64,000 bases of DNA from Streptomyces sp. S465 (GTDB lineage: Bacteria > Actinomycetota > Actinomycetes > Streptomycetales > Streptomycetaceae). Where the stretch lies: NCBI RefSeq assembly GCF_026898115.1, contig NZ_CP114036.1, positions 3,472,001-3,536,000 of the forward strand, in the 5' to 3' direction. Under the pieces are notes generated by a model that saw only the letters and a list, made by a program, of their open reading frames with translations, did not search any database and was not told where the DNA came from. This document shows, in pieces, positions 21,148-31,187 of this stretch. Made by a program: the position numbers and the translations under genes. Each line of letters opens with the position of its first letter. Position 1 is the first letter of the stretch.

Positions 21148-21603
21148 TCAGTCCCCGGGGGCGCAGTCCACCTCCAGGAGCTGGAGCGGCCGGCTGCCGT
21201 CGAGGTCCACATACGCGGTGAAGGTCGCGGTCCGCGGCTCCTGAGCCCAGTGGGTGGTGATGGTCGCCCAGCCGACCCGCGCGGACTGGGCCGTGGTCAC
21301 CTCGCCGACCTCGATGTCCGCCGGTTCGTTCTGCGCGCACAGCAGCAGGTCGTAGCCGGGCGTCTGGGCGATCCGCTCCTTGAGCTGGTCGGAGACCAGG
21401 TTCTCCCGCTCCCAGGGGCGCGGGCCGTGGTTGCCGTAGAAGCCCTCCAGGAAGTGGTGGATCTCCTCGGCGGTGTAGCGGCCGTTCGGGTCGGTCCGGT
21501 CGGTGGCCGAGGCGGGCGCCCCGGCGGCCAGGGCGAGTCCGAGGCCGAGCGCGGCCACGCAGCCGCCGGCCACCGCGGCGCGGGAACGAAGCGAACGAAG
21601 CAT
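21148..21603 (-). CDS. Small secreted protein, unknown function
   Basis: Protein of 151 residues with a clear Sec signal peptide (MLRSLRSR, then a hydrophobic stretch VAALGLGLALAAGAPASA, cleaved near residue 34). The mature part begins TDRTDPNGRYTAEEIHHFLEGFYG and has single cysteines in LLLCAQNE and VDCAPGD that could form a disulphide. No recognised domain. ATG 21603 is chosen because AGGGGG lies eight bases upstream; the longer open frame to 21738 adds residues unlike a signal peptide. Confidence 0.8.
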   Translation of the reverse strand: MLRSLRSRAAVAGGCVAALGLGLALAAGAPASATDRTDPNGRYTAEEIHHFLEGFYGNHGPRPWERENLVSDQLKERIAQTPGYDLLLCAQNEPADIEVGEVTTAQSARVGWATITTHWAQEPRTATFTAYVDLDGSRPLQLLEVDCAPGD

Positions 21604-21742
21604 GACATATCCCCCTGTGTACGGTCGTGCGCCGATGATTCGCGCTGATTCGCCCCATGTTCGGGCGAGCACACAGGTAGACCCGTCAGCGGTCCGAAAG
21701 GTTGCCTCAACTGTCCCTGGGACATGGACACTCCCCACGCCG

Positions 21743-21797
21743 CCCGCTGTCCCCGTCCCCTGCCGGACCCGGGCCCGGCAGGGGACGGACAGCGGGG
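21743..21797 (-). terminator. Very strong hairpin ending the iolC-iolA operon
   Basis: Two arms of about 22 bases (21743-21766 and 21775-21796) pair around an 8-base loop, with only a two-base bulge in one arm. It lies about 55 bases past the iolA stop. Confidence 0.85.
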
Positions 21798-21810
21798 AGC
21801 CGGGGCGTCC

Positions 21811-21850
21811 CAGTGGTGCTCAGGGGCGCCTCAGTGGTGCTCAGGGCGCC

Positions 21851-21866
<16 letters not shown>
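21811..21866 (-). repeat. 20-21 bp tandem repeat spanning the iolA stop codon
   Basis: Plus-strand units starting CAGTGGTGCTCAGGG at 21811 and 21832, followed by a diverged copy CAGTGGTTCTTCGGG at 21852. The diverged copy contains the last codons and the TGA of iolA, so the two others are downstream duplicates of the gene's 3' end. Confidence 0.85.
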
Positions 21867-23347
<1,481 letters not shown>

Positions 23348-23361
23348 GGTGCGGGGCCTTT

Positions 23362-23400
23362 CTCCCGAAAACGTCTCTCGAAAACGTCTCTCGAAAACGT
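23362..23400 (-). repeat. 13 bp x 3 tandem repeat between iolD and iolA
   Basis: Three head-to-tail 13-mers on the plus strand: CTCCCGAAAACGT (23362-23374) and CTCTCGAAAACGT twice (23375-23387, 23388-23400). The array begins on the iolD stop codon (23400-23402) and fills most of the iolD-iolA spacer, ending about 15 bases before the iolA start. Confidence 0.95.
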
Positions 23401-25286
23401 CAGAGGTGGCGGCGGCGTGCGGCGGCCTGCCGGTCGTAGTCCTCGCGGGCCTTCACGGCGGCGGGGCGGGTCGCGGTCTGGGCCACGGGCACGTCCCACC
23501 ACGCCTGCGCCTCGGGTGCGCCCGGCGCCGTGCCGGCCGTCTCGGTCTCCACGTACACACAGGTGGGCCGGTCCGAGGCGCGGGCCGCGGCGAGCGCCTC
23601 GCGCAGCTCGCGCACGCTCTTCGCGCGCAGCACGTCCATGCCGAGCGAGGCCGCGTTGGCGGCCAGATCGACCGGGAGCGGATCGCCGGTGTACTGGCCG
23701 TCGGCCGCCCGGAAGCGGTAGGCGGTGCCGAACCGCTCGGCGCCGGTGGTCTCCGACAGACCGCCGATCGAGGCGTAGCCGTGGTTCTGGACCAGCACGA
23801 TGTTGATGTTGATGCCCTCCTGGACCGCGGTGACGATCTCGGTGGGCATCATCAGATACGTACCGTCGCCGACCAGCGCCCAGACCGGGGTGCCGGGCGC
23901 CGCGAGCCGTACGCCGATGGCGCCGGGGATCTCGTAGCCCATGCAGGAGTAGCCGTACTCCAGGTGGTACTGGCGCGGGGAGCGGGCCCGCCACAGCTTG
24001 TGGAGGTCGCCCGGCAGCGACCCGGCCGCGTTGATCACCACGTCCTCGTCGCCGACGACCGCGTCCAGGGCGCCCAGGACCTGGGTCTGGGACGGGCGGG
24101 CGGTCTCGTCCCCGGCGGCGAAGGCGGCGTCCACCCGGCGCTCCCACGCGGCCTTGCCGGTGCGGTACTCGGCCTCGTACGTCTCGTCGACCCGGTGGCC
24201 CGCCAGCTCGGCGGTGAGCGCTTCGAGCCCGGCGCGGGCGTCGGCGACCAGGGTGGTGGCGCCCAGTTTGTGGGCGTCGAACGAGGTGATGTTGAGGTTG
24301 AGGAAGCGGACGGCCGGGTCCGCGAACAGGGTCGCGGAGGCGGTGGTGAAGTCGCTGTAGCGGGTGCCCACGCCGATGACCAGGTCGGCGGTGCGGGCGA
24401 GGCCGTCCGCGACGGCGGTGCCGGTGTGGCCGATACCGCCGATGTCGGCGGGGTGGTCGTAGCGCAGCGAGCCCTTGCCCGCCTGGGTGGAGGCCACCGG
24501 GATGCCGGTGGCGTCGACGAGGGCGCGCAGGCTGTCCTCGGCCTCGCTGTGATGGATTCCGCCGCCCGCGACGATCAGCGGCCGGCGGGCGGCGCGGATC
24601 GCCTGGGCGGCGGCGGCCACCTCGGCCGCCTCCGGGGCGGGGCGGCGGACCGGCCAGACCCGGTCGGCGAAGAACTCCTCGGGCCAGTCGAACGCCTCGG
24701 CCTGCACGTCCTGCGGCAGGGCCAGGGTGACGGCGCCGGTCTCGGCCGGGTCCGCCAGCACCCGCATGGCCTGGAGCGCGGCCGGGATCAGCGCCTCGGG
24801 GCGCACCACCCGGTCGAAGTAGCGGGAGACCGGGCGCAGCGCGTCGTTCACCGAGATGTCGCCCGCGTACGGCACTTCGAGCTGCTGGAGCACCGGGTCG
24901 GCGGGGCGGGTGGTGAAGATGTCGCCGGGCAGCAGCAGCACCGGCAGCCGGTTGACGGTGGCGAGCGCGGCACCGGTGACGAGGTTGGTGGCGCCGGGGC
25001 CGATGGAGGTGGTGACGGCCTGGGCGGCGAGCCGGTTGTTGTGGCGGGCGTAGCCGACCGCCGCGTGCACCATCGCCTGCTCGTTACGGCCCTGGAGGTA
25101 CGGCATCGTGTCCGGCCCGGACTCCAGCAGCGCCTGGCCGAGCCCGGCCACATTGCCGTGGCCGAAGATGCCCCAGGTGGCGTTGATCAGGCGCCGGCGC
25201 CGCCCGTCCCGCTCGGTGTACTGGTGGGCCAGGAACTCCACCAGGGCCTGGGCGACGGTCAGCCGTCGCACTGCCGAAGCGTTCAT
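23400..25286 (-). CDS. iolD: 3D-(3,5/4)-trihydroxycyclohexane-1,2-dione hydrolase (ThDP enzyme)
   Basis: Thiamine-diphosphate enzyme of 628 residues that opens the ring of the trione intermediate to give 5-deoxy-glucuronate. The N-terminal pyrimidine-binding domain contains the catalytic glutamate region YLQGRNEQAMVHAAVGYAR and SIGPGATNLVTGAA; the C-terminal pyrophosphate-binding domain has VGDGTYLMMPTEIVTAVQEG. The opening WGIFGHGNVAGLGQAL is characteristic of IolD. Its ATG overlaps the iolB stop by four bases (ATGA), so it is coupled to iolB. Confidence 0.95.
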   Translation of the reverse strand: MNASAVRRLTVAQALVEFLAHQYTERDGRRRRLINATWGIFGHGNVAGLGQALLESGPDTMPYLQGRNEQAMVHAAVGYARHNNRLAAQAVTTSIGPGATNLVTGAALATVNRLPVLLLPGDIFTTRPADPVLQQLEVPYAGDISVNDALRPVSRYFDRVVRPEALIPAALQAMRVLADPAETGAVTLALPQDVQAEAFDWPEEFFADRVWPVRRPAPEAAEVAAAAQAIRAARRPLIVAGGGIHHSEAEDSLRALVDATGIPVASTQAGKGSLRYDHPADIGGIGHTGTAVADGLARTADLVIGVGTRYSDFTTASATLFADPAVRFLNLNITSFDAHKLGATTLVADARAGLEALTAELAGHRVDETYEAEYRTGKAAWERRVDAAFAAGDETARPSQTQVLGALDAVVGDEDVVINAAGSLPGDLHKLWRARSPRQYHLEYGYSCMGYEIPGAIGVRLAAPGTPVWALVGDGTYLMMPTEIVTAVQEGININIVLVQNHGYASIGGLSETTGAERFGTAYRFRAADGQYTGDPLPVDLAANAASLGMDVLRAKSVRELREALAAARASDRPTCVYVETETAGTAPGAPEAQAWWDVPVAQTATRPAAVKAREDYDRQAAARRRHL

Positions 25287-26188
25287 CGCGGGTCTCCAGC
25301 GGGTGCGTGGGTCAGGGGCAGTCGGGGGTCGACGGGCTGGTCCGGCCAGGTGGAGCGGATCCAGCCGTGCTCGGGGTGGTCGCAGATCAGCCAGGCGCGC
25401 TCCGCTCCCGGGCCCGCCATGACGTTGAGGTAGTACATGTCGTGGCCGGGGGCGGCGATGGAGGGGCCGTGCCAGCCGTCGGGGATCAGGACGGTGTCAC
25501 CGGAGCGGACCTCGGCGAGGACGTCGGTGCCCCGGCCGTGGCCCGAGGGGGAGACCCGCTGGTAGCCGACGCCCTCGGTGCCGTGGGCCTCGGCGATCTC
25601 GAAGTAGTAGATCTCCTCCAGCTCGCTCTCCTCGCCGGGACGGCGCTGGTCGTGCTTGTGCGGCGGGTAGGAGGACCAGTTGCCGCCCGGGGTGAGCACC
25701 TCGACGGCGATGAGCTTGTCGCACTCGAAGACGCCGGCCGCGCCGAAGTTGTTGACCTGGCGCGAGCAGGTGCCGCTGCCGCGCAGCTCGACGGGGACGG
25801 CGGAGGCCGGTCCGTAGCGCGCTGGCAGCCGGCGCTCGCAGCGGGCGCCGGTGAGCGCGAAGCGGCCGCCGGCACCGGCGGCGATCCGCGCGTGGGAGTC
25901 GCGCGGCAGGTAGGCGAAGTCGCTCACCCCGCTGAACACGCTGTCCCGGCCGTGCAGTTCGAAGGTCTCGCCCTCGGCGGTCACGGTGCAGCCGCCGCTC
26001 AGCGGCAGCACGATCCACTCGCTGTCACCGGTGTCCAGGGAGTGCGAGCCACCGGGCGGCAGCTCGAGGACGCGCAAGCTGGAGTAGCCCCAGCCGGCCC
26101 GCTCAGGGTCGATGTCCACGGTGTAGGGCCCGTCGGCCGCCTGGCCGGCCCGCAGATGGAAGCCGGGGAACGGATCGGTGGTGGTCAT
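25283..26188 (-). CDS. iolB: 5-deoxy-glucuronate isomerase
   Basis: Bicupin of 301 residues that converts 5-deoxy-glucuronate to 2-deoxy-5-keto-gluconate. The conserved metal-binding part is GNWSSYPPHKHDQ followed by ELEEIYYFEIAEAHGTEGVGYQR and the late SIAAPGHDMYYLNVMAGPG, all typical of IolB. It sits between the aldolase gene and iolD, overlapping the latter by four bases, in the normal catabolic order. Confidence 0.96.
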   Translation of the reverse strand: MTTTDPFPGFHLRAGQAADGPYTVDIDPERAGWGYSSLRVLELPPGGSHSLDTGDSEWIVLPLSGGCTVTAEGETFELHGRDSVFSGVSDFAYLPRDSHARIAAGAGGRFALTGARCERRLPARYGPASAVPVELRGSGTCSRQVNNFGAAGVFECDKLIAVEVLTPGGNWSSYPPHKHDQRRPGEESELEEIYYFEIAEAHGTEGVGYQRVSPSGHGRGTDVLAEVRSGDTVLIPDGWHGPSIAAPGHDMYYLNVMAGPGAERAWLICDHPEHGWIRSTWPDQPVDPRLPLTHAPAGDPR

Positions 26189-26215
26189 GGCGTGCAGTCT
26201 CTGCCTTTCGTCACG

Positions 26216-27103
26216 TCACAGCAGGCCGACGGCGGTGTCCACGGCGGTGGCGACACTGCCCTCCGCCGGGTAGAGCAGGGAGCGCCCGACGACCAGTCCC
26301 TGCACGGTGGGCAGGCGCAGCGCCTTGCGCCACTTCTCGTACGCCTCCTCCTGGTCCTGCGGAGACTTGCCCACGTCGCCGCCGAGCAACACCGCCGGCA
26401 GGGTGCTCGTCTCCATCACCGCCGCCATCTCGTCGGCGTCCCTCGTGACCGGCACCTTCAGCCAGGTGTAGGCGGAGGTGCCGGCGAGCCCGGAGGCGAT
26501 GGCGATGGACGTGGTGACGGCCTCGGCGCTCAGGTCGTTGACGACCTTTCCGTCCACCCGGCGGGAGATGAACGGTTCGACGAAGACGGGCAGCCGCCGC
26601 TCGGCCATCTCGTCGATGGCGCGGGCGGCGGAGGCCATGGTGGTCAGCGAACCGGCGTCGGCGTAGTCGATGCGCAGCAGCAGCTTGCCGGCGTCGAAGC
26701 GGAGCCGGGTCAGGTCCTGGGGGCGGTGCCCGGTGAACCGGTCGTCGAGTTCGAAGGAGGCCCCGGCGAGGCCGCCGCGGTTCATCGAGCCCATGACGAC
26801 CTTGCCGTCGAGGGCGCCGAGCAGCAGCAGGTCCTCGAGGATGTCGGCGGTGGCGAGCACCCCGTCGACCCCGGGCCGGGACAGCGCCACGCACAGCCGC
26901 TCCAGCAGCTCGACCCGGTTGGCCATGGCCAGCTTGTGGCCGCCGACGGCGAGGGCGCCGCGCGCCGGGTGGTCGGCGGCCACGATCATCAGACGGCCGC
27001 TGTCCCCGATCAGGGGGCGGCGGACCCGGCGGGCGGCCGCCTCGGCGATGGCCTCCGGGTGCCGGCTCCGCACCGTGACGAGGTCCGAGATGCTGATGCT
27101 CAC
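26216..27103 (-). CDS. Class I aldolase of the inositol operon (DeoC/FbaB/LacD-like)
   Basis: TIM-barrel protein of 295 residues. Recognisable parts are LMIVAADHPARGAL, GSMNRGGLAGASFELDDRF, PVFVEPFISRR, and SAYTWLKVPV with a candidate Schiff-base lysine; ending ALRLPTVQGLVVGRSLLYP. By position between iolC and iolB it probably cleaves 2-deoxy-5-keto-gluconate 6-phosphate to dihydroxyacetone phosphate and malonate semialdehyde, the job of IolJ in Bacillus. Actinobacterial inositol loci often carry this type in place of a class II IolJ. I chose GTG 27103 (VSISISDLV), which has GAGGAA seven bases upstream; an in-frame ATG at 27118 overlaps that site. Confidence 0.85.
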   Translation of the reverse strand: MSISISDLVTVRSRHPEAIAEAAARRVRRPLIGDSGRLMIVAADHPARGALAVGGHKLAMANRVELLERLCVALSRPGVDGVLATADILEDLLLLGALDGKVVMGSMNRGGLAGASFELDDRFTGHRPQDLTRLRFDAGKLLLRIDYADAGSLTTMASAARAIDEMAERRLPVFVEPFISRRVDGKVVNDLSAEAVTTSIAIASGLAGTSAYTWLKVPVTRDADEMAAVMETSTLPAVLLGGDVGKSPQDQEEAYEKWRKALRLPTVQGLVVGRSLLYPAEGSVATAVDTAVGLL

Positions 27104-27190
27104 AGTAGTTCCTCGCATTCGCGATTCATGAGGGTCACCCGGGACTCGGGCACCGCGTGACCGGACGGGGGGAAGGGCTGACGGCTGTGG

Positions 27191-28138
27191 TCAGTTCCCC
27201 GCCAGCAGGGCCTCGACCTCTGCTTCGGTGGGCATCGCGGAGGAGCAGGCGAGCCGGGAGGCGACGATGGCGCCCGCGGCGTTGGCGTACCGCATGATCT
27301 TCTCCAGGGGCAGGTCCGAGAGCAGCCCGTGGCACAGGGCGCCGCCGAACGCGTCGCCCGCGCCGAGGCCGTTGACCACCTCGACCGGGACGGGCGGGAC
27401 CTCGGCGGTGGTGCCGTCGCGGTGCATGGCGAGGACGCCGCGGGGGCCCTGTTTGACGATGGCGAGCTCCACACCCGCCTCCAGCAGCCCCTGCGCGCAC
27501 GCCTTGGGCTCACGCGCCCCGGTGGCGATCTCGCATTCGTCGACGTTGCCGACGGCGACGGTCGCATGGCGCAGCGCCTCGGCGTAGAAGGGGCGGGCGG
27601 TTTCCGGGTCGGCCCAGAACATCGGCCGCCAGTCCAGGTCGAAGACGGTGGTGCCGCTCTTGGCGCGGGCGGCGAGCGCGGCGAGGGTGCTGGTGCGGCT
27701 GGGCTCCTCGCTGAGTCCGGTGCCGGTCATCCAGAAGATCCGGGCGGCGCGGATGGCGTCGAGGTCCAGCTCATCGGAGTGGATCTCCAGATCGGGCGCC
27801 TTGGGGCGGCGGTAGAAGTACAGCGGGAAGTCGTCGGGCGGGAAGATCTCGCAGAAGGTGACCGGGGTGGGGTACCGCTCGACGGGGGTGACGAAGCGGT
27901 CGTCCACCCCGAAGGCCCGCAGCTCCTGGTGGATGTAGTCGCCGAACGGGTCCGCCCCGGTGCGGCTGATCACCGCGGAGCGGTGGCCGAACCGGGCCGC
28001 GGACACCGCGACATTGGTCGCCGAGCCGCCGAGGAACTTTCCGAACGATTCGACCTGCGGCAGCGGCACACCGGTCTGAAGCGGATAGAGGTCCACTCCG
28101 ATGCGGCCCATCGTGATCAGGTCGTACGGCTCACTCAT
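27191..28138 (-). CDS. iolC: 5-dehydro-2-deoxygluconokinase (PfkB family)
   Basis: PfkB kinase of 315 residues that phosphorylates 2-deoxy-5-keto-gluconate with ATP. The start YDLITMGRIGVDLYPLQTGV and FGKFLGGSATNVAVSAARFG match IolC; the C-terminal PfkB signature is GLGAGDAFGGALCHGL with the catalytic aspartate. It is the first gene of the minus-strand catabolic operon, about 85 bases downstream of a well-formed promoter. Confidence 0.95.
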   Translation of the reverse strand: MSEPYDLITMGRIGVDLYPLQTGVPLPQVESFGKFLGGSATNVAVSAARFGHRSAVISRTGADPFGDYIHQELRAFGVDDRFVTPVERYPTPVTFCEIFPPDDFPLYFYRRPKAPDLEIHSDELDLDAIRAARIFWMTGTGLSEEPSRTSTLAALAARAKSGTTVFDLDWRPMFWADPETARPFYAEALRHATVAVGNVDECEIATGAREPKACAQGLLEAGVELAIVKQGPRGVLAMHRDGTTAEVPPVPVEVVNGLGAGDAFGGALCHGLLSDLPLEKIMRYANAAGAIVASRLACSSAMPTEAEVEALLAGN

Positions 28139-28223
28139 GCCTGCCCCTTCGGGAAAGACGCAGCTCAGGGTCTGGTGCTCAGGATCTGGTGGTGCGGAAC
28201 TCCGGGACGGACCCGGCCCTACA

Positions 28224-28268
28224 GGTCTAGACGCGCTCCCCTTACAGTGTCAAGACTTTGTCCTTACA
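28224..28268 (-). promoter_or_regulatory. iolC operon promoter with flanking direct repeat
   Basis: On the minus strand a perfect -35 TTGACA (28253-28248) is followed after 18 bases by TAGACC (28229-28224). The heptamer TGTAAGG occurs on both sides of the -35 (plus-strand CCTTACA at 28240-28246 and 28262-28268), 22 bases apart. The decamer AAGTCTTGAC covering the -35 recurs at the divergent promoter. Inference: this is where the inositol regulator binds; that regulator is not in the window. Confidence 0.65.
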
Positions 28269-28421
28269 TTATGACGTACTTCCCGCACGGACTGGCGGGC
28301 GGGCGTTATGGCGCCGCCACGTCCAGATGAAATATTGTCCTGCCAAATCCCGGACGCACGACAGGCGGGAGGACAGCCCGCGAGGCGAACGCGGTGCGCG
28401 AGGACCCCTTCTCACTGACCA

Positions 28422-28475
28422 GACATCCGAATGTCCTGACGAAGTCTTGACGGCCGACCGTCCGGCCGGTGAAGC
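28422..28475 (+). promoter_or_regulatory. Promoter of the iolE/H-like and iolG arm
   Basis: AAGTCTTGAC at 28442-28451 is identical to the decamer at the iolC promoter and supplies a -35 TTGACG (28447-28452); a weak -10 (TGAAGC, 28470-28475) follows at 17 bases. Just upstream is GACAT-CCGA-ATGTC (28422-28435), a small inverted repeat that may be an operator. Between 28269 and 28421 the intergenic region shows nothing else I can name. Confidence 0.5.
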
Positions 28476-28527
28476 TGCCCAAAGCAGTGCGACGCGGGCA
28501 CCCAGCACACCGAGGAGACCCTCTGCC

Positions 28528-29448
28528 ATGACTGCCGACGCCTCCCCCGCACCCGTCCTGGACCGCATCCGGGTCGGCTCGGCCCCCGACTCCTGGGGGG
28601 TGTGGTTCCCCGACGACGATCAGCAGGTCCCCTGGCAGCGCTTCCTCGACGAGGTCGCGGAGGCCGGCTACGAGTGGATCGAGCTGGGACCGTACGGCTA
28701 TCTGCCCAGCGATCCGGCCCGGCTCACCGAGGAGACCGGACGGCGCGGCCTCAAGGTCTCCGCGGGCACCGTCTTCACCTCGCTGCACCGCGGCCCCGAG
28801 GTCTGGGACGCCACCTGGGAGCACGTCTCCCAGGTGGCCGAGCTGACCCGGGCGATGAACGCGGGACACCTCGTGGTCATCCCCTCCTTCTGGCGGGACG
28901 ACAAGACCGCCGAACTGATCGAGCCCCCGACGCTCACCGCCGAGCAGTGGCACCACCTGGCCTCCGGGATGGAGCGGCTCGGCCGCGAGGTGCGGGAGCG
29001 CTTCGGACTCGACATCGTCGTCCACCCGCACGCCGACACCCATATCGACACCGAGGAGAACGTGGCCCGCTTCCTGGACGCCACCGACTCCGACCTGGTC
29101 AGCCTCTGCCTGGACACCGGCCACTACGCCTACTGCGGCGGCGACAGCGTCAAGCTGATCGAGACCTACGGCGAGCGCGTCGGCTATCTCCACCTCAAGC
29201 AGGTCGACCCGGAGATCCTCGCCGACGTGGTCAGGAACGAGGTGCCGTTCGGCCCCGCCGTCCAGCGCGGCGTCATGTGCGAACCGCCGAAGGGCGTTCC
29301 GGAGCTCGGACCCGTGCTGACCGCGGCCCAGCAGCTGGATGTGGACCTGTTCGCCATCGTCGAGCAGGACATGTACCCCTGCCCGCCCGACCAGCCCTTC
29401 CCCATCGCCGAGCGCACCCGGCGCTTCCTGCGCTCCTGCGGCGCCTGA
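28528..29448 (+). CDS. TIM-barrel sugar isomerase/dehydratase, IolE/IolH-like
   Basis: Xylose-isomerase-like barrel of 306 residues. The start [20 protein letters not shown], the metal-ligand segments [20 protein letters not shown] and [14 protein letters not shown], and HLKQVDP fit the sugar phosphate isomerase/epimerase superfamily found in inositol loci. The pathway needs inosose dehydratase (IolE) between IolG and IolD, and no other candidate is in the window, so that role is likely; IolH or inosose isomerase (IolI) are alternatives. ATG 28528 has GAGGAG upstream; the longer open frame to 28258 would run through the promoter and is rejected. It is followed 55 bases later by iolG. Confidence 0.8.
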   Translation: MTADASPAPVLDRIRVGSAPDSWGVWFPDDDQQVPWQRFLDEVAEAGYEWIELGPYGYLPSDPARLTEETGRRGLKVSAGTVFTSLHRGPEVWDATWEHVSQVAELTRAMNAGHLVVIPSFWRDDKTAELIEPPTLTAEQWHHLASGMERLGREVRERFGLDIVVHPHADTHIDTEENVARFLDATDSDLVSLCLDTGHYAYCGGDSVKLIETYGERVGYLHLKQVDPEILADVVRNEVPFGPAVQRGVMCEPPKGVPELGPVLTAAQQLDVDLFAIVEQDMYPCPPDQPFPIAERTRRFLRSCGA

Positions 29449-29503
29449 CCATCCGTTCGCCACACGGCCCGTTCGCCGGCAGAGAGAGAAGAGAGACGAG
29501 GCT

Positions 29504-30523
29504 ATGACGCAGCAGGGGACGCTCGGGGTCGCCGTCATCGGGACCGGCACGATGGGCGCCGACCATGTCCGCCGCATCAACGACGTGATCAGCGGCGCGC
29601 GGGTGGCCGCCGTGGTCGACATCGACGAGGCGCGGGCCAAGGCGGCGGCCGACACCGCCGACGGCTGTCAGGCGTTCACCGACCCGGCCGCCGCGCTGGC
29701 CGCGCCCGGCGTGGACGCGGTGCTGATCGCCTCGCCGGGACCCGCGCATGAGGCCGCGCTGCTCAGCGCGTTCGAACACGATCTGCCGGTGCTGTGCGAG
29801 AAGCCGCTCACCCCGGACTCCGCGTCCGCGCTGCGGGTGCTGGAGGCCGAGCAGCGGCTCGGCCACCGCCGGGTCCAGGTGGGCTTCATGCGCCGCTACG
29901 ACACCGAGTTCATGAAGCTCAAGGCGCTGCTGGCGGGTGGCGAGCTGGGCCGGCCACTGCTGCTGCACTGCCGGCACCGCAACGCCTCGGTCCACTCGTA
30001 CTTCACCAACGAGATGATGATCAGCGACTCCGTGGTGCATGAGATGGACCAGTCGCGCTGGCTGCTGGAGCAGGAGATCACCGCGGTCACCGTGCTCAAG
30101 CCGGCCCCCAGCTCGCTGTCCCCCGAACCGCTCAGCGACCCCCAGCTGGTGATCTTCGAGACCACCGGCGGCGCGCTCGTCAATGTGGAGATCTTCGCCA
30201 CCTGCGGCTTCGGCTACCAGGTCCAGGCGGAGGCGGTCTGCGAACGGGGCACCGCCCGCGTCGGCGACGCCCACGGCATGCTGGTCAACCGGCCCGGCAC
30301 CTGGGGCGGGGAGATCGCCCCCGACTTCGTGGCGCGCTTCGAGGAGGCGTACGACCGCGAGGTGCAGACCTGGGTGAACGCCACCCGGCGCGGGGAGGTC
30401 GAGGGGCCCAGCGCCTGGGACGGCTATGCCGCGGCCGCCGTCTGCGAGGCCGGGATCCGGGCCCAGAGCACGGGCCGGCGCACGGCCGTCGAGATGATCG
30501 AACGCCCCGCCTTCTACCGCTGA
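29504..30523 (+). CDS. iolG: Inositol 2-dehydrogenase (Gfo/Idh/MocA family)
   Basis: NAD-dependent dehydrogenase of 339 residues that oxidises myo-inositol to scyllo-inosose, the first catabolic step. Rossmann motif GTGTMG (residues 13-18), the cofactor-contact EKP at 99-101, and catalytic Asp175 and His179 in [20 protein letters not shown] and [11 protein letters not shown] are typical of IolG. Second gene of the plus-strand arm. A closely related enzyme acting on another cyclitol cannot be excluded, but the complete surrounding pathway supports inositol. Confidence 0.93.
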   Translation: MTQQGTLGVAVIGTGTMGADHVRRINDVISGARVAAVVDIDEARAKAAADTADGCQAFTDPAAALAAPGVDAVLIASPGPAHEAALLSAFEHDLPVLCEKPLTPDSASALRVLEAEQRLGHRRVQVGFMRRYDTEFMKLKALLAGGELGRPLLLHCRHRNASVHSYFTNEMMISDSVVHEMDQSRWLLEQEITAVTVLKPAPSSLSPEPLSDPQLVIFETTGGALVNVEIFATCGFGYQVQAEAVCERGTARVGDAHGMLVNRPGTWGGEIAPDFVARFEEAYDREVQTWVNATRRGEVEGPSAWDGYAAAAVCEAGIRAQSTGRRTAVEMIERPAFYR

Positions 30524-30529
30524 CGCCCC

Positions 30530-30559
30530 GCGGGCCGACCGCCTCCCCGTCCGGCCCGC
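30530..30559 (+). terminator. Hairpin after iolG
   Basis: GCGGGCCG (30530-30537) pairs with CGGCCCGC (30552-30559) around a 14-base loop, seven bases after the iolG stop. The remaining gap to 30753 shows no gene. Confidence 0.6.
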
Positions 30560-30753
30560 CGCCGCTGTCACCCGAATGTCACAGCCGTCACATCTCCACC
30601 CGTCTTCCGTCACAGGTGCTCAACAGCCCCTGGCCCTCCTTCACGCAGCGTCGTTGACCGGGCACAGGCTGATGGAATGTGAGCAGGCGCGCCGTGGCTC
30701 CCCCGACGGCCCCACTGGGCCGTGGCCGTGGCACCTGCGGAAGGGCATGAGAG

Positions 30754-30963
30754 ATGACCGACCGGAGGCTGTGGTCCTACAGGGAGATCGCCGCGCATAT
30801 CGGTGTGCAGACCAACACCGTACGGTCCTATCGCAAACACGGCCTGCTGCCGCCCCCCGATCTGGTGGAGGGCGGCAAGCCGTACTGGTACGCGGACACG
30901 ATCCGCTCCTGGGTGGTCCGCAGACCCGGCAACCGCCGCGCCCGACGCGACGCCGAGGATTAG
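30754..30963 (+). CDS. Small helix-turn-helix protein (MerR/excisionase-like)
   Basis: Protein of 69 residues made almost entirely of a winged helix-turn-helix: WSYREIAAHIGVQTNTVRSY with the wing YRKHGLLPPPDLVEGGKPYW, as in HTH_17/MerR-type DNA-binding domains, with a basic tail RRPGNRRARRD. There is no effector domain, so it resembles an excisionase or small regulator. Start ATG 30754 has GGAAGGG nine bases upstream. No integrase or prophage gene is nearby. A five-unit repeat follows its stop at once. Confidence 0.75.
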   Translation: MTDRRLWSYREIAAHIGVQTNTVRSYRKHGLLPPPDLVEGGKPYWYADTIRSWVVRRPGNRRARRDAED

Positions 30964-30970
30964 CGGCGCT

Positions 30971-31050
30971 GTAGCTCAACGGTGCCTTGGCTCAGCGGTG
31001 CCGAGGTTCAACGGTGCCTTGGCTCAGCGGTGCCGAGGTTCAACGGTGCC
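30971..31050 (+). repeat. 16 bp x 5 tandem repeat (32-bp higher-order unit)
   Basis: Five adjacent 16-mers: GTAGCTCAACGGTGCC (30971), TTGGCTCAGCGGTGCC (30987), GAGGTTCAACGGTGCC (31003), then the last two types again at 31019 and 31035, plus GAGG. Units 2-3 and 4-5 are identical 32-bp pairs. It starts seven bases after the stop of the HTH gene and lies about 140 bases before the CsoR box. Sixteen is not a multiple of three, so it is not a coding repeat. Confidence 0.97.
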
Positions 31051-31187
31051 GAGGCCGCCCCGTACCCCCGCGCCACCCCCGCCCCCCGCACACCGGGCCG
31101 AGGCGGAGTGCGCGCGGGCGTGGCACGGCGGGGTGCGCGCGGGCGCGACACACCTTTCGCGGACCGGCGCACCACCAGCTTCCGGAA

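Noticed and set aside
19229..21658. Minus-strand frame of 809 codons overlapping the FUSC gene
   Set aside because: Arg/Gly/Pro-rich shadow frame without helices; the 18964-21066 frame has clear membrane segments.
30971..31050. CRISPR-like array
   Set aside because: Units are adjacent with no spacers and no cas genes are near.
30754..31050. Remnant of an integrated element (small HTH plus direct repeats)
   Set aside because: No integrase, transposase, tRNA target or phage gene is present nearby.
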